Assembly (NCBI GenBank): GCA_963837395.1
Contig: CAWINI010000003.1
Coordinates: forward strand, 186,001-250,000
Source of the DNA: CAVZQN01 sp963837395
Lineage (GTDB): Bacteria > Acidobacteriota > HRBIN11 > JAKEFK01
Direction: 5' to 3'
DNA: 64,000 nt
Part shown: positions 26,262 through 35,003 of the stretch, one piece after another
How positions within the stretch are numbered: position 1 is the first letter of the stretch
Layout: every line of letters starts with the position of its first letter
Made by a program: the position numbers and the translations under genes
Notes under the pieces: generated by a model
What the model was told of the DNA's origin: nothing
The model's database searches: none
Seen by the model: only the letters and a program-made list of their open reading frames with translations

Positions 26262-27566
26262 TGCCACCGCTCCAATAACGGCTGAAAAAATGGATGCAAT
26301 CAGTATTCCCAGTTTGGCGGTAGGTAATAACTCCGATTCACCGAATGCTAATCCGGCAACAAACAATGACATCGTAAACCCGATACCACCAAGGCAGCTT
26401 AAACCATAGACTTGAATCCATCGTACATGATCTGGCAATTTTGCAACCCCGATTTTTACTGCAATCCAGGAGAAAACAGTGATGCCAATCTGTTTTCCAA
26501 AAACCAGACCGCTGATGATACCCAAACCAACCGGATGTGCGATATTTGAGAATGCGGAAGCATCGAGAATAACTCCTGCGTTTGCCAATGCAAACACAGG
26601 CATAATCAAAAAGCTCACCCACGGATGAAGAGCATGTTGGAATCTTCTTAAAGGCGCTTCAACCCGATCGCAATTTTCTTCCAGTGCTTTTACTGCCAGC
26701 TGCTGATCTTCGCCACGAATTCCCGCCTCTGGGTGATCACTGATGCGTTGAAAACGTTCCAAAATTTCTTTGCAAGATTGAATAAATTGTGCTGCATTAA
26801 TACGAGATCGCAATGGGATCGCCGCCGCCAGTAATACTCCGGCAATTGTGGCATGTACTCCTGATTTGAAAACAGCATACCAGAGAAAAATTCCGAGAAA
26901 ACAATAAATCAACGAATTTCGCACACCGGCTCGATTCGCAATTAAAAGAATAAAAAATACAAACCCGGCAAGCTTTAGATAATGGAATGAAATATCGGCA
27001 GTATAGAAAAAAGCAATAACCAGCACCGCCCCAATGTCGTCTACAATTGCAAGTGCCAGGAGAAGGACTCTTAATGAAGAAGGTACCCGTTTCCCAAGCA
27101 AGATTACGGCACCCATTGCAAAGGCAATATCGGTTGCCATTGGAATTCCCCATCCTGGCGCCCCTTCTCTTCCCACGTTAAAAACAAGATAAAAAGCTGC
27201 AGGAATAATCATTCCTCCGATAGCAGCAACGATCGGCAAAATTGCTTTCCCGGCAGTGGAGAGCTCTCCTTCTATTAGTTCTCGTTTTATTTCCATTCCA
27301 ACCACGAAAAAGAAGATTGCCATTAAACCGTCATTGATCCAGTGCAGAAGTTCGTGTTTGACATGGATATTTCCGAATTCAAAACCGAAATGAAAATGCC
27401 AAAGGCTTTTGTAAACATCACCCCACGGAGAGTTTGCCCATACAAGTGCAACAATCGTACTTATTAAGAGTAAGATTCCTCCGGAAGCTTCCAGATCAGC
27501 AAACGCTAGAAATGGCCGAACAATTTTGTCGATCGGCTCCCTCTGCTTAACTTTTCCTTTTTCCAT
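26238..27566 (-). CDS. nhaA: Na+/H+ antiporter NhaA
   Basis: 442 residues with about 12 membrane helices. Family motifs are clear: LLHWINDGLMAIFFFVVGMEIKREL near residue 70, and GWGIPMATDIAFAMGAVILLG then ALAIVDDIGAVLVIAFFYT, which hold the paired Asp of the ion-binding site (ATDIAF and AIVDDIGAV). A 50-residue cytoplasmic loop (HPEAGIRGEDQQLAVKALEEN) is longer than in E. coli NhaA. It exports Na+ in exchange for protons and is expected to act in salt and alkaline stress. It is divergent from otsAB with operator site 4 between them. Confidence 0.95.
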   Translation of the reverse strand: MEKGKVKQREPIDKIVRPFLAFADLEASGGILLLISTIVALVWANSPWGDVYKSLWHFHFGFEFGNIHVKHELLHWINDGLMAIFFFVVGMEIKRELIEGELSTAGKAILPIVAAIGGMIIPAAFYLVFNVGREGAPGWGIPMATDIAFAMGAVILLGKRVPSSLRVLLLALAIVDDIGAVLVIAFFYTADISFHYLKLAGFVFFILLIANRAGVRNSLIYCFLGIFLWYAVFKSGVHATIAGVLLAAAIPLRSRINAAQFIQSCKEILERFQRISDHPEAGIRGEDQQLAVKALEENCDRVEAPLRRFQHALHPWVSFLIMPVFALANAGVILDASAFSNIAHPVGLGIISGLVFGKQIGITVFSWIAVKIGVAKLPDHVRWIQVYGLSCLGGIGFTMSLFVAGLAFGESELLPTAKLGILIASIFSAVIGAVALTIISKR

Positions 27567-27622
27567 ACAGTTTATTGAGATTTCTAATCAATCCTTAGTC
27601 ATCATTCCATTTTCTTGCGTTA

Positions 27623-27637
27623 TATCGTAGAACGATA
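27623..27637. promoter_or_regulatory. TATCGT-N3-ACGATA operator (site 4), nhaA/otsAB divergent promoter
   Basis: TATCGT-AGA-ACGATA. On the plus strand TATAAA (27636-27641) overlaps the right arm, with CTTGCG 16 bases upstream as a weak -35. On the minus strand TATAAC overlaps the left arm, pointing at nhaA. Confidence 0.75.
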
Positions 27638-27682
27638 TAAAATTGTTAATTAGTTAGATAGAATAAACTACGGAGATCAATA

Positions 27683-27730
27683 ATGAGTATAAGAAAAACA
27701 ACACTCCGGTCAACAGAACATAAAAGTTAA
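27683..27730 (+). CDS. Possible 15-residue leader peptide upstream of otsAB
   Basis: A 15-codon ORF begins with ATG at 27683, five bases after a GGAGAT Shine-Dalgarno (27672-27677), better than the ribosome site of otsAB itself. It is rich in Ser, Thr, Lys and Arg and stops 62 bases before the otsAB start. It could be a regulatory uORF, or a vestige. Confidence 0.35.
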   Translation: MSIRKTTLRSTEHKS

Positions 27731-27792
27731 GGTCGGAATCATTTTCCTTATCAGCCAGCGAGCTGAGAATGTTATTAGACGGGTGAAATCAG

Positions 27793-29988
27793 GTGAGAGT
27801 ATTAATCGTTTCGAACCGGCTTCCGGTAACAGCAATTCAAGACGGTGAAGGATTTCGACTTAGACCAAATCTGGGAAGCTTAGCTGCTTCCATAAATTCA
27901 TTTTTGAAATCTCAAGAAAGTTTCAGCTCCAACTATTTATGGTTTGGATCGGCTGGAAATATTAGCCCAGAGAATTATCAGGATCTTAAACAAGCATTAG
28001 CTCCAAATTTCCTTATCCCCATTCCATCAAAAACAGATCAGACTGAAGGATTTTATGATAGCTTCTGTAACCAGACCATCTGGCCACTATTTCATTATTT
28101 CCCATCGAAAGCTTTGTACGATTCCGAACATTGGCAAAGTTATATCGAGATGAATGAATCGTTTTGCAACGCTATTTCAAAAGAACTATGTCCTGGAGAT
28201 CTCGTATGGATTCATGATTTCCATCTGATGCTACTTCCCCAAATGTTAAGAACTATCGCGCCGCAGACAAAGATTGGCTTTTTCCTGAATATTCCATTTC
28301 CAGCATTCGAAGTTTTCAGGATGCTTCCTTGGTCTTTGGAAATTCTCAACGGGTTATTGGGATCTGATTTAGTTGGTTTTCACACGGATGGATTTTTACG
28401 AAGTTTTTTACGATGCGTGACCCGCATCTTGGGTCATAAGATTATCAATCATGAAATTTCCTTGTCTGATCGAGGGATTAAAACCGGGACATTTCCGATG
28501 GGAATTGACTTTCAAAGGCTCAACGATTCAAGTATTCAGCCAGATATCATCAGCCTGGTTAATGTTATGAAAAAACCTCTTGCTGATAAAAAAATCATCT
28601 TATCAGTTGACCGTCTTGACTATTCAAAAGGAATATTGAACAAGCTTCGGTGTTTTGAAAAATTTCTGGAGATTAATCCAGACTGGCATCGAAAAGTAAA
28701 CCTTATTCTGATCGTGGCACCATCGCTAGGGACAATTAATCAATACTCGGCGATGAAGAAAAAAATTGATGAAGCCGTGGGCCGCATCAATGGAAGGTTT
28801 GGACGTTTCGATTGGAATCCAGTTTTATATCAGTATCAATTCCTATCGTTTGAGAATCTTTCAGCGTTATATGCCAATACCGATGTTTTCTTAGTGACTC
28901 CCTTCAGGGAAGGAATGAATCTTACAGCAAAGGAATATGTCGCATCGAAACGTGATAAGACGGGTGTTCTGATTTTAAGTGAAATGGCAGGAGCTGCAAA
29001 AGAACTAACTGATGCAATTATTGTGAATCCTAATGACTTAAATGCAATGGTGGACGCCCTTCATGATGCGCTTTTAATGCCTGTTCCTGAGCAGATTGTG
29101 AGAAATGAAAAAATGCAGTTTCATTTAAAGACGAACGATGTGGTTCACTGGGCAAGCTCTTTTCTCAGGATTTTGAACTCAAATCTTGATAAAAAAGAAA
29201 CATCTTCCAAGCTGCCAGAGATTTTAAACACGAAATCTGAAATTCGAGAACAGTTCTTTAATGCTGAGAGAAGACTGATACTGCTGGATTATGATGGAAC
29301 CCTCGTTCCATTTTCTGAAAAGCCTGAATTGGCCACCCCCGGCAAAAGAGTAAAACGAATTTTACGCTCACTTGCAGGCTCTGACAAAACAGATGTAGTT
29401 CTAGTTAGCGGACGTCCTAAAAAGTTTATGGACAAATGGTTTTCAGATTTGTTGCTTAACATAATCGCAGAACATGGAGTGTGGGGACGTAAAATTCATG
29501 AAAACTGGCAATTACTTGGTCAATTTGATTCATCATGGAAAACAGAAGTCAATTTCCTGTTGAGTAAATATGTTCTGAAACTTCCAGGTTCATTTATTGA
29601 AGAAAAAAATTACGCTATCGTTTTTCATTATCGATCAACAGACCCTGATCTTGCCTCAATTATCCTGCCTGAATTAAAAACAGCTCTAGACTCCGTGATC
29701 GATCATTCCATGGTAGAGATTCTGGAAGGAAATAAGATCTTAGAAATCCTTTGTTCGAATGGCGGAAAAGGAAATGGTATTTCAAATTTCTTGAAAGATA
29801 ACTATTGGCCGGTTATTCTGGCGTTCGGCGATGATAGAACCGATGAGGATATGTTTGAGAAATTACCCAAACATTCGGTTTCAGTCAAAGTTGGATCCTC
29901 AAAAAATTCAACGGCCAGGTATCAAATTAAGAATCCGGAGGAAGTATTGGCTTTTCTAGAATATTTGCTGGATGGAGAAAAACTCTAA
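27793..29988 (+). CDS. otsAB: Fused trehalose-6-phosphate synthase/phosphatase
   Basis: 731 residues joining two enzymes. The N-terminal GT20 synthase (about 1-465) has VSNRLPV, IHDFHLMLLPQMLR, FFLNIPFPAFEVFR, DRLDYSKGI and FREGMNLTAKEYVASK, which bind UDP-glucose and glucose-6-phosphate. The C-terminal HAD phosphatase (about 490-731) has LLDYDGTLVP near 497 with the nucleophilic Asp, LVSGRP, and FGDDRTDEDMF near 675. Together they make trehalose, a compatible solute for osmotic and desiccation stress. The start is GTG at 27793. Bacteria commonly keep otsA and otsB as separate genes; the fusion resembles eukaryotic TPS/TPP proteins. Confidence 0.94.
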   Translation: MRVLIVSNRLPVTAIQDGEGFRLRPNLGSLAASINSFLKSQESFSSNYLWFGSAGNISPENYQDLKQALAPNFLIPIPSKTDQTEGFYDSFCNQTIWPLFHYFPSKALYDSEHWQSYIEMNESFCNAISKELCPGDLVWIHDFHLMLLPQMLRTIAPQTKIGFFLNIPFPAFEVFRMLPWSLEILNGLLGSDLVGFHTDGFLRSFLRCVTRILGHKIINHEISLSDRGIKTGTFPMGIDFQRLNDSSIQPDIISLVNVMKKPLADKKIILSVDRLDYSKGILNKLRCFEKFLEINPDWHRKVNLILIVAPSLGTINQYSAMKKKIDEAVGRINGRFGRFDWNPVLYQYQFLSFENLSALYANTDVFLVTPFREGMNLTAKEYVASKRDKTGVLILSEMAGAAKELTDAIIVNPNDLNAMVDALHDALLMPVPEQIVRNEKMQFHLKTNDVVHWASSFLRILNSNLDKKETSSKLPEILNTKSEIREQFFNAERRLILLDYDGTLVPFSEKPELATPGKRVKRILRSLAGSDKTDVVLVSGRPKKFMDKWFSDLLLNIIAEHGVWGRKIHENWQLLGQFDSSWKTEVNFLLSKYVLKLPGSFIEEKNYAIVFHYRSTDPDLASIILPELKTALDSVIDHSMVEILEGNKILEILCSNGGKGNGISNFLKDNYWPVILAFGDDRTDEDMFEKLPKHSVSVKVGSSKNSTARYQIKNPEEVLAFLEYLLDGEKL

Positions 29989-30050
29989 CCTATCAAAAGC
30001 GACATTGCTAAAAACTCGGGAAAAATATTCAATTCTGAATCAGTCAGATA

Positions 30051-30065
30051 CTAAGGTAATCTCCC
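30051..30065 (+). promoter_or_regulatory. AGGTAAT motif, copy 2
   Basis: CTAAGGTAATCTCCC, identical in 14 of 15 bases to 33022-33036. A related TTAAGGTATTTCACC follows at 30074-30088. It is about 100 bases upstream of the small gene, kinase and regulator operon, so autoregulation by the response regulator is possible. Confidence 0.4.
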
Positions 30066-30162
30066 CTGCCAAGTTAAGGTATTTCACCGATACTACTGGG
30101 AACAAAAAATGAGTAGTTTTCATAAAGAAATTGATCGATCTTAGAATAAAAAGTCAAAGCAT

Positions 30163-30369
30163 GTGAGTCTTATTAATGTTTGCAACCGATGCCACAAACC
30201 TCTGACACGGAAATCCTGTGTCATTGAAGGAAAATCGTGGTGTGAGAGATCATGTTTTATGAATTATTGTTCATCGCTCTGGGATAAAGCTTACGCAAAA
30301 GCAAGGACCTATCCTGAGAGTAAGACTATAATTTTTGAAAAAGAGCGGAGTCGTAAATCAGGCACCTAA
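30163..30369 (+). CDS. Small putative zinc-binding protein
   Basis: 68 residues from a GTG start with no clear Shine-Dalgarno. It holds eight potential metal ligands: C-x2-CH, then C, C-x3-C and a further C in the first 36 residues, followed by a helical, charged tail. The layout resembles a LIM or MYND-like treble-clef finger. It is 11 bases before the histidine kinase gene, so it is probably in the same operon. I do not recognise a family. Confidence 0.5.
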   Translation: MSLINVCNRCHKPLTRKSCVIEGKSWCERSCFMNYCSSLWDKAYAKARTYPESKTIIFEKERSRKSGT

Positions 30370-30380
30370 AGAATCTCATC

Positions 30381-32330
30381 ATGAACAAAATAAATCTCCA
30401 GGAGAAAAAAGAGGATCTGATCAATTTTCTTAAAGAAAGACCGAAATCCTTTTATTTTCTGCTTGGGTTTTTGCTTCTCATTCTCATTGGAACAGTCGAT
30501 TCTCTTACCGGACCTGAGATCGCTTTGTCTGTTTTCTATCTGATTCCGATATTTATAACTGCATTTTATATTGGTCTCAGAGCAGGACTTCTAATCTCTG
30601 TTGCCTGTGTAATCAGTTACCTGCTAGCAGACCGGGCAGTGGAAATATCGTACTCCAAAACAGCGACTCCGTACTGGAATTCTGCAGCACGCTTGTTTTT
30701 GTACGTTATGGTTGCATATTTTCTCGCCAAACGAAAAATGGCAGAACAAAAGTTATCTGAAAGTGAGGAACGTTTCAGGCTTCTGGTAAATGGTGTCAGA
30801 GATTATGCAATTATTATGCTCGATCCAAAGGGTCGAATCATAAGTTGGAATCCAGGTGCAGAAAGAGCATTTGGCTATTTGAACCACGAAATTTTAGGAA
30901 AGCACTATTCTTTTTTTTATGCACCATCGTCTCTCGTTTTTCAATCGGATTATGTTCTGGAAGCCGCTTCAACAAACAAAGTAACGGCATATGAAGGATG
31001 GTGCCTTCGCAAAAACGATTCGAGGTTCTGGGCCGACATTGTTATTACTCCGCTTCATGACAAAAATGAACGTCTTCGTGGTTTTTCGATGTTAACTCGC
31101 GACATGACCGAACGCAAAAAAGCAGAAGAAACCGTGCATATCTATGCTGAGCTACACCAGATCGATCGTGCGATTCTGGTTGCGGATTCATCGGAAGGAC
31201 TAGCTAATGAAGCTTTAATTCGAATTGAGAAATTAATCCCATTTAACCGCGCTATAATCCTGTTATTAAATTCTGATCTGGATCAGGCAACCATTTTAGC
31301 GTTAAAAAGTAATGAAAGACTTGAATGTCAGACAGGTGAGATTTTTCTGATCGATCCCGAAATTGCAAAAGACTTTGAGCAATTAAAAGAAGGAAAGATT
31401 TTATCTTTTCAGGATCCAAATCAATTTTCGGATTCTTCACTGCTATTCAACACTTTATATTCCAGGGAATCAACACCTTCAACGTTTATACCGCTTTTAT
31501 CACATGAAAAGTTAATCGGTGCTCTGATTTTAAGCATAGGTCATCGCGATGATTTAACTACTGATCAACTGAAAATCGCAGGGGAAGTTGCGGATCAAGT
31601 GGCTGTCGCTCTTCACAACACACTTTTATATGAACAGCTCCGTGAAGCCCATCTTCAATTACAGACGCTTTCACATTGTTTGATTCAAGTGCAGGAAACT
31701 GAAAGACGCCATCTGGCCCGCGAACTTCATGATGAAATGGGACAAGCGTTAACTGCGGTTAAAATTCATCTTCAAGAAACAGAGGGATTGTCAGATGATC
31801 CTGGCGTTTTGGAAAATATTCAGGAAAGCATAGCCATTGTAGAAAAAATGGTGCATCAAGTACGCAGCCTTTCGATTGATCTTAGACCATTGTTGCTCGA
31901 TGATCTTGGTTTAGTAGCTACGCTTAGATGGTATGTATCGAGACAATCTCAACTTGGAGGTTTCATAAGCCATTTCAATGCAAATCCAGAAAAAATGTTT
32001 CTTTCAACTGAAGTTGAAACAGCCTGTTTTCGTGTAGCTCAAGAAGCAATCACAAATATTGTCAGACACGCTAAAGCAAAAAAAATTCACGTAGAAATAA
32101 AACAAACTGATCAGGAATTATTATTGCTAGTACGAGATGATGGAATTGGTTTTGATATCGAAACAGTTCAAAAACGTTCATCTCAGACTTTAAGTATGGG
32201 CTTATTAGGAATGAAAGAACGTGTAACATTACTTGAAGGCTCACTGGAAATAGAATCAGTTTTGGGATATGGCACCGAAATTCGGGTTTGTTTGCCTTTG
32301 AAAAATATAACGGCGGAAAGAGTGAGATGA
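30381..32330 (+). CDS. Membrane sensor histidine kinase (NarX/DegS type)
   Basis: 649 residues. The N-terminus has four or five membrane helices (about 22-110), then a PAS domain (about 125-240, with YAIIMLDPKGRIISWNPGAERAFGY), a GAF domain (about 250-420), and a HisKA_3 dimerisation helix with HLARELHDEMGQALTA (phospho-His near 448). The HATPase follows, with ITNIVRHAKAK, DDGIGFD and GLLGMKERV. HisKA_3 kinases pair with NarL-type regulators, and one follows with overlapping ATGA. The signal is unknown. It is embedded in the stress island, but no TATCGT operator lies directly upstream. Confidence 0.92.
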   Translation: MNKINLQEKKEDLINFLKERPKSFYFLLGFLLLILIGTVDSLTGPEIALSVFYLIPIFITAFYIGLRAGLLISVACVISYLLADRAVEISYSKTATPYWNSAARLFLYVMVAYFLAKRKMAEQKLSESEERFRLLVNGVRDYAIIMLDPKGRIISWNPGAERAFGYLNHEILGKHYSFFYAPSSLVFQSDYVLEAASTNKVTAYEGWCLRKNDSRFWADIVITPLHDKNERLRGFSMLTRDMTERKKAEETVHIYAELHQIDRAILVADSSEGLANEALIRIEKLIPFNRAIILLLNSDLDQATILALKSNERLECQTGEIFLIDPEIAKDFEQLKEGKILSFQDPNQFSDSSLLFNTLYSRESTPSTFIPLLSHEKLIGALILSIGHRDDLTTDQLKIAGEVADQVAVALHNTLLYEQLREAHLQLQTLSHCLIQVQETERRHLARELHDEMGQALTAVKIHLQETEGLSDDPGVLENIQESIAIVEKMVHQVRSLSIDLRPLLLDDLGLVATLRWYVSRQSQLGGFISHFNANPEKMFLSTEVETACFRVAQEAITNIVRHAKAKKIHVEIKQTDQELLLLVRDDGIGFDIETVQKRSSQTLSMGLLGMKERVTLLEGSLEIESVLGYGTEIRVCLPLKNITAERVR

Positions 32331-32977
32331 ACAGAATACGAGTTTTAATTGTTGATGATCATGCCCTGGTACGGGCAGGATTTCGAGCGCTGTTAGAGAG
32401 TCAGAGTATCGAAGTTGTAGCAGAAGCCAATGATGGAAGAGAAGCTGTTGAACTAACAAAACAATATCATCCCGATATCGTTTTAATGGACATCGGAATG
32501 TCGGGTCTCAATGGAATTGAAGCAGCGGCACGAATTTCCAAAGAATTTCCGTCTTCTAGAATTCTAATTCTTTCCATGCATGCTAATGAAGAATATGTTT
32601 TACAAGCATTACGGGCTGGCGCCAGTGGCTATTTATTGAAGGATTCCGGAAGACAAGAATTAATGCTCGCTGTCCGATCCATTATCGAAGGGAAAACATA
32701 CTTAAGTCCTGAAGTGTCGAGGCATGTTATTGACAATTACGTCGAAAGTGTTGGTGGTAAAAGTGATCCGTTGGAACGGCTCACACCCAGGCAGCGTGAA
32801 ATTCTTCAGTTAATTGCAGAAGGAAGAACCAACAAAGAAATTGCCCAGATTTTGAAAATTGCAGTAAAAACAGTAGATACACACCGTACTCAGCTTATGG
32901 AACGATTGGATATACACGAGGTCGCTGGCCTTGTCCGGTTTGCAATCCAAATGGGTCTCGTTCCCCTTGCCAAATAA
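32327..32977 (+). CDS. NarL/FixJ-type response regulator
   Basis: 216 residues. The receiver domain has VDDHALVRAGFR with its acidic pair, the phospho-acceptor Asp55 in IVLMDIGMSG, a Ser in ILSMHA and Lys in YLLKDSG. The C-terminal LuxR helix-turn-helix reads LTPRQREILQLIAEGRTNKEIAQILKIAVKTVDTHR. The start overlaps the kinase stop (ATGA), so the two are coupled; the in-frame start at 32288 lies inside the kinase. It may bind the AGGTAATNT motif found upstream of its own operon and of the SpoIIAA-like genes. Confidence 0.95.
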   Translation: MNRIRVLIVDDHALVRAGFRALLESQSIEVVAEANDGREAVELTKQYHPDIVLMDIGMSGLNGIEAAARISKEFPSSRILILSMHANEEYVLQALRAGASGYLLKDSGRQELMLAVRSIIEGKTYLSPEVSRHVIDNYVESVGGKSDPLERLTPRQREILQLIAEGRTNKEIAQILKIAVKTVDTHRTQLMERLDIHEVAGLVRFAIQMGLVPLAK

Positions 32978-32996
32978 ATTTTGATCTTACCGAAAA

Positions 32997-33036
32997 ATCT
33001 CAGGTAATTTTGTAACCTGATCTAAGGTAATTTCCC
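32997..33036. promoter_or_regulatory. Paired AGGTAAT motifs with TCAGGT-N9-ACCTGA palindrome
   Basis: ATCTCAGGTAATTTT (32997-33011) and CTAAGGTAATTTCCC (33022-33036) lie 25 bases apart upstream of the first SpoIIAA-like gene. TCAGGT (33000-33005) and ACCTGA (33015-33020) form an inverted repeat. The region is the likely promoter and candidate response-regulator site. Confidence 0.45.
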
Positions 33037-33118
33037 GATTTTCAACTCCCAACATCGGTTTTATTCTTTTAGTTGAATTCGTCAAAACGACCGACATTCA
33101 GCAGTCATGAGGGAATAA

Positions 33119-33496
33119 GTGGCCATTCAGGTAAAGGTGATTGAGTCTAAAGTTGAGGATGGACCTTGCATATTAGAAACAAAAATTGATGGGATGATTA
33201 CAGCAGATGACTATGAGACTCTTGTATCAGAAATTGATGTTTTCTTATTCAAAGATAAAATAAGGATTCTTTTTGAGTTGAATGATTTTTACGGATGGGC
33301 CTCCGGTACACTATGGGAAGATACAAAATTCGCGTCAAGGTCATTTCATAACATTGAACGGGTTGCTTTAGTTGGTAACAAACATTGGGCAAGAGGGATG
33401 ATGCTTTTCTGCAAACAATTTGGGCATGCCAATATCCGATATTACGATTCTGCTGTACTTGAAGATGGGAAAGGTTGGATTTTGGAAATTGACTGA
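33119..33496 (+). CDS. SpoIIAA-like (STAS-fold) protein 1
   Basis: 125 residues, the normal length of the SpoIIAA-like PF11964 family. It has the typical pattern: a beta strand start, DGMITADDYETLVSEID, then ILFELNDFYGWASGTLWEDTKFASRSFHNIERVALVGNKHWARGM and a C-terminal AL.DGKGWI helix end. The start is GTG with GAGGGA upstream. The family has a STAS fold, binds lipids or takes part in signalling, and is often linked to stress genes. A paralogue follows at 33573. Confidence 0.85.
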   Translation: MAIQVKVIESKVEDGPCILETKIDGMITADDYETLVSEIDVFLFKDKIRILFELNDFYGWASGTLWEDTKFASRSFHNIERVALVGNKHWARGMMLFCKQFGHANIRYYDSAVLEDGKGWILEID

Positions 33497-33572
33497 GTAA
33501 AGAATCAAATCCTCTAAAGCACCGATTTCCATCTCTTGCAATCTTATTTCAAATAAAAACTTTGGAGTTACC

Positions 33573-33995
33573 ATGAGTATTCAACCGATAATTATCCAAC
33601 AATTAAGTCCAAATGATCGGATTAAATTAGAATTTAAAATCGAAGATAACTTAAAAATAGAGGATTATGAAAAACTTATTGGGATCCTTGAACCATTAAC
33701 TATAAGACGAAAAGTTAGCCTGCTAATTGTGCTGTTAAACTTCGAAGGATGGAACGAGGACGACTTTGAGAAATATGCGCAATTTGCTGCAAAGTATTTC
33801 GACAAGATTGATAAAATTGCCATAGTTGGCGAACAAGCATGGATCAAGGGTATAGCAATCTTTTGCAAACCATTTAGTCAAGCTAAAATACGCTATTTCA
33901 GGCCCTTTGAGCTTGACCAAGCCAGGGAATGGCTTGAAGAACCCGTTAATGACACCACTGATATTAATCGTCTATCGCAACAAATGCTGATGTAG
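33573..33995 (+). CDS. SpoIIAA-like (STAS-fold) protein 2
   Basis: 140 residues, paralogous to the upstream gene: KIEDNLKIEDYEKLIGILE, LLIVLLNFEGWNEDDFEKYAQFAAKYFDKIDKIAIVGEQAWIKGI, then a Q-AREWL end. By eye they share about a third of their residues over the core, including the GW and the VG-x-x-x-W block. GGAGTTACC-ATG gives a good ribosome site. The last 15 residues extend beyond the family core. They are presumably co-transcribed with the first copy. Confidence 0.85.
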   Translation: MSIQPIIIQQLSPNDRIKLEFKIEDNLKIEDYEKLIGILEPLTIRRKVSLLIVLLNFEGWNEDDFEKYAQFAAKYFDKIDKIAIVGEQAWIKGIAIFCKPFSQAKIRYFRPFELDQAREWLEEPVNDTTDINRLSQQMLM

Positions 33996-34237
33996 TATTT
34001 TCAGCGGTCCTTCAATATATATATATATATAAATGAAGATCGTTGTTGAATTTCGACATTCAAGATTACAGTGCTCGTAACTTCAATGGCTCCTTTTCCA
34101 GGTGTCCGGGTTACCTGCTTTCAAGACTGTATCAATAATCGTACCCACTTCGTAAGATCATCCAGTTTGAACCCATGGATTGACTCCACGTTAGTATGAT
34201 CCGGACGAGGCAGTTACTTTCGAGAAACATTTTTTTA

Positions 34238-34252
34238 TATCGTATTACGATA
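34238..34252. promoter_or_regulatory. TATCGT-N3-ACGATA operator (site 5)
   Basis: TATCGT-ATT-ACGATA with TATAAT (34251-34256) on the plus strand. On the minus strand TTGACA (34256-34261) and TATAAA flank it 16 bases apart, a strong-looking promoter with no gene on that strand for several kilobases. Confidence 0.75.
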
Positions 34253-34336
34253 TAATGTCAAACTGGAATCTTCAAAAGTTCTACATTTCGCAGGTGGTTG
34301 GATTTTGGATTATAACTATAAATCCTTTCTGATGTG

Positions 34337-34351
34337 TATCGTGCTACGATA
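34337..34351. promoter_or_regulatory. TATCGT-N3-ACGATA operator (site 6)
   Basis: TATCGT-GCT-ACGATA, 41-56 bases before the ICMT-like gene start. TATATC (34350-34355) overlaps the right arm and is a possible -10 box. Confidence 0.7.
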
Positions 34352-34391
34352 TATCTTTGACATTTAGAATTGTAGGATTAGCTTCTTTGAA

Positions 34392-34889
34392 ATGGTAAGT
34401 ACTGCAATGAAAAATAAAGTGAACGAAGCGGCAAAAGTTCGCACATTCCCTCCGGGTGTACCGCTCATCATCATTTTGTTGGGCGTTTTTCTTAATCATG
34501 TGATTCCGATCACTCCGGGATTTGCGCCCGGGAATAGCTGGAGGTACTGGGTGGGTGGATTGATCGTTGGGATGTCCATTCTGGGATTGGGTTTGTGGTC
34601 TATTTTCCTCGTCCGGCGTAGCGGTCAGAGTGAGAACCCGTGGAAACCTACAACTGAGATCATCGAGCGTGAGCCTTTTGGTATCAGCCGCAATCCGATG
34701 TACCTCCAAATGGTTCTAGTTTGCGTAGGCTTTTCGGTTATGCTCTGGAATGTCTGGATCCTCTTGTTCACTCCGCTCTGCGCATGGGTTCTTCAATACT
34801 TGGCAATCATTCCTGAGGAATCCTATCTCGAACGAAAGTTCGGAGAAAGCTATCTAAATTACAAACAACGGGTACGTCGATGGATCTAG
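34392..34889 (+). CDS. Isoprenylcysteine carboxyl methyltransferase-like membrane protein
   Basis: 165 residues with about four membrane helices. The C-terminal half has the ICMT/PEMT signature: EREPFGISRNPMYLQMVLVCVGF (R-N-P-x-Y) and EESYLERKFGESYLNYKQRVRRWI (E-E-x-x-L-x-x-x-F-G-x-x-Y). Bacterial members are predicted SAM-dependent methyltransferases for lipids or unknown small molecules. An in-frame ATG at 34407 is an alternative start. Two operators lie upstream. Confidence 0.85.
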   Translation: MVSTAMKNKVNEAAKVRTFPPGVPLIIILLGVFLNHVIPITPGFAPGNSWRYWVGGLIVGMSILGLGLWSIFLVRRSGQSENPWKPTTEIIEREPFGISRNPMYLQMVLVCVGFSVMLWNVWILLFTPLCAWVLQYLAIIPEESYLERKFGESYLNYKQRVRRWI

Positions 34890-35003
34890 ATCCTGCCGGA
34901 TAAATTGTACAAAGGCTGTCAGAAGCCCACGATTTTTTAGTCCTTTCACTGTCAGCCCATGCGATCCATATTTAAAGTGCATAAACATAAATAGGAGAGT
35001 TTT

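Larger units (their letters stand above)
33996..34391. other. Regulatory intergenic region with two operators
   Basis: 396 bases with no supported gene. It contains a TA dinucleotide run (about 34014-34030) and two copies of the palindromic operator (34238 and 34337), 99 bases apart, upstream of the ICMT-like gene. Confidence 0.6.

Noticed and set aside
30640..30670. TATCGTACT half-site like the island operator
   Set aside because: Only one arm is present and it lies within the kinase coding sequence.
34014..34030. TA dinucleotide run
   Set aside because: Simple AT-rich sequence; no gene or partner motif.
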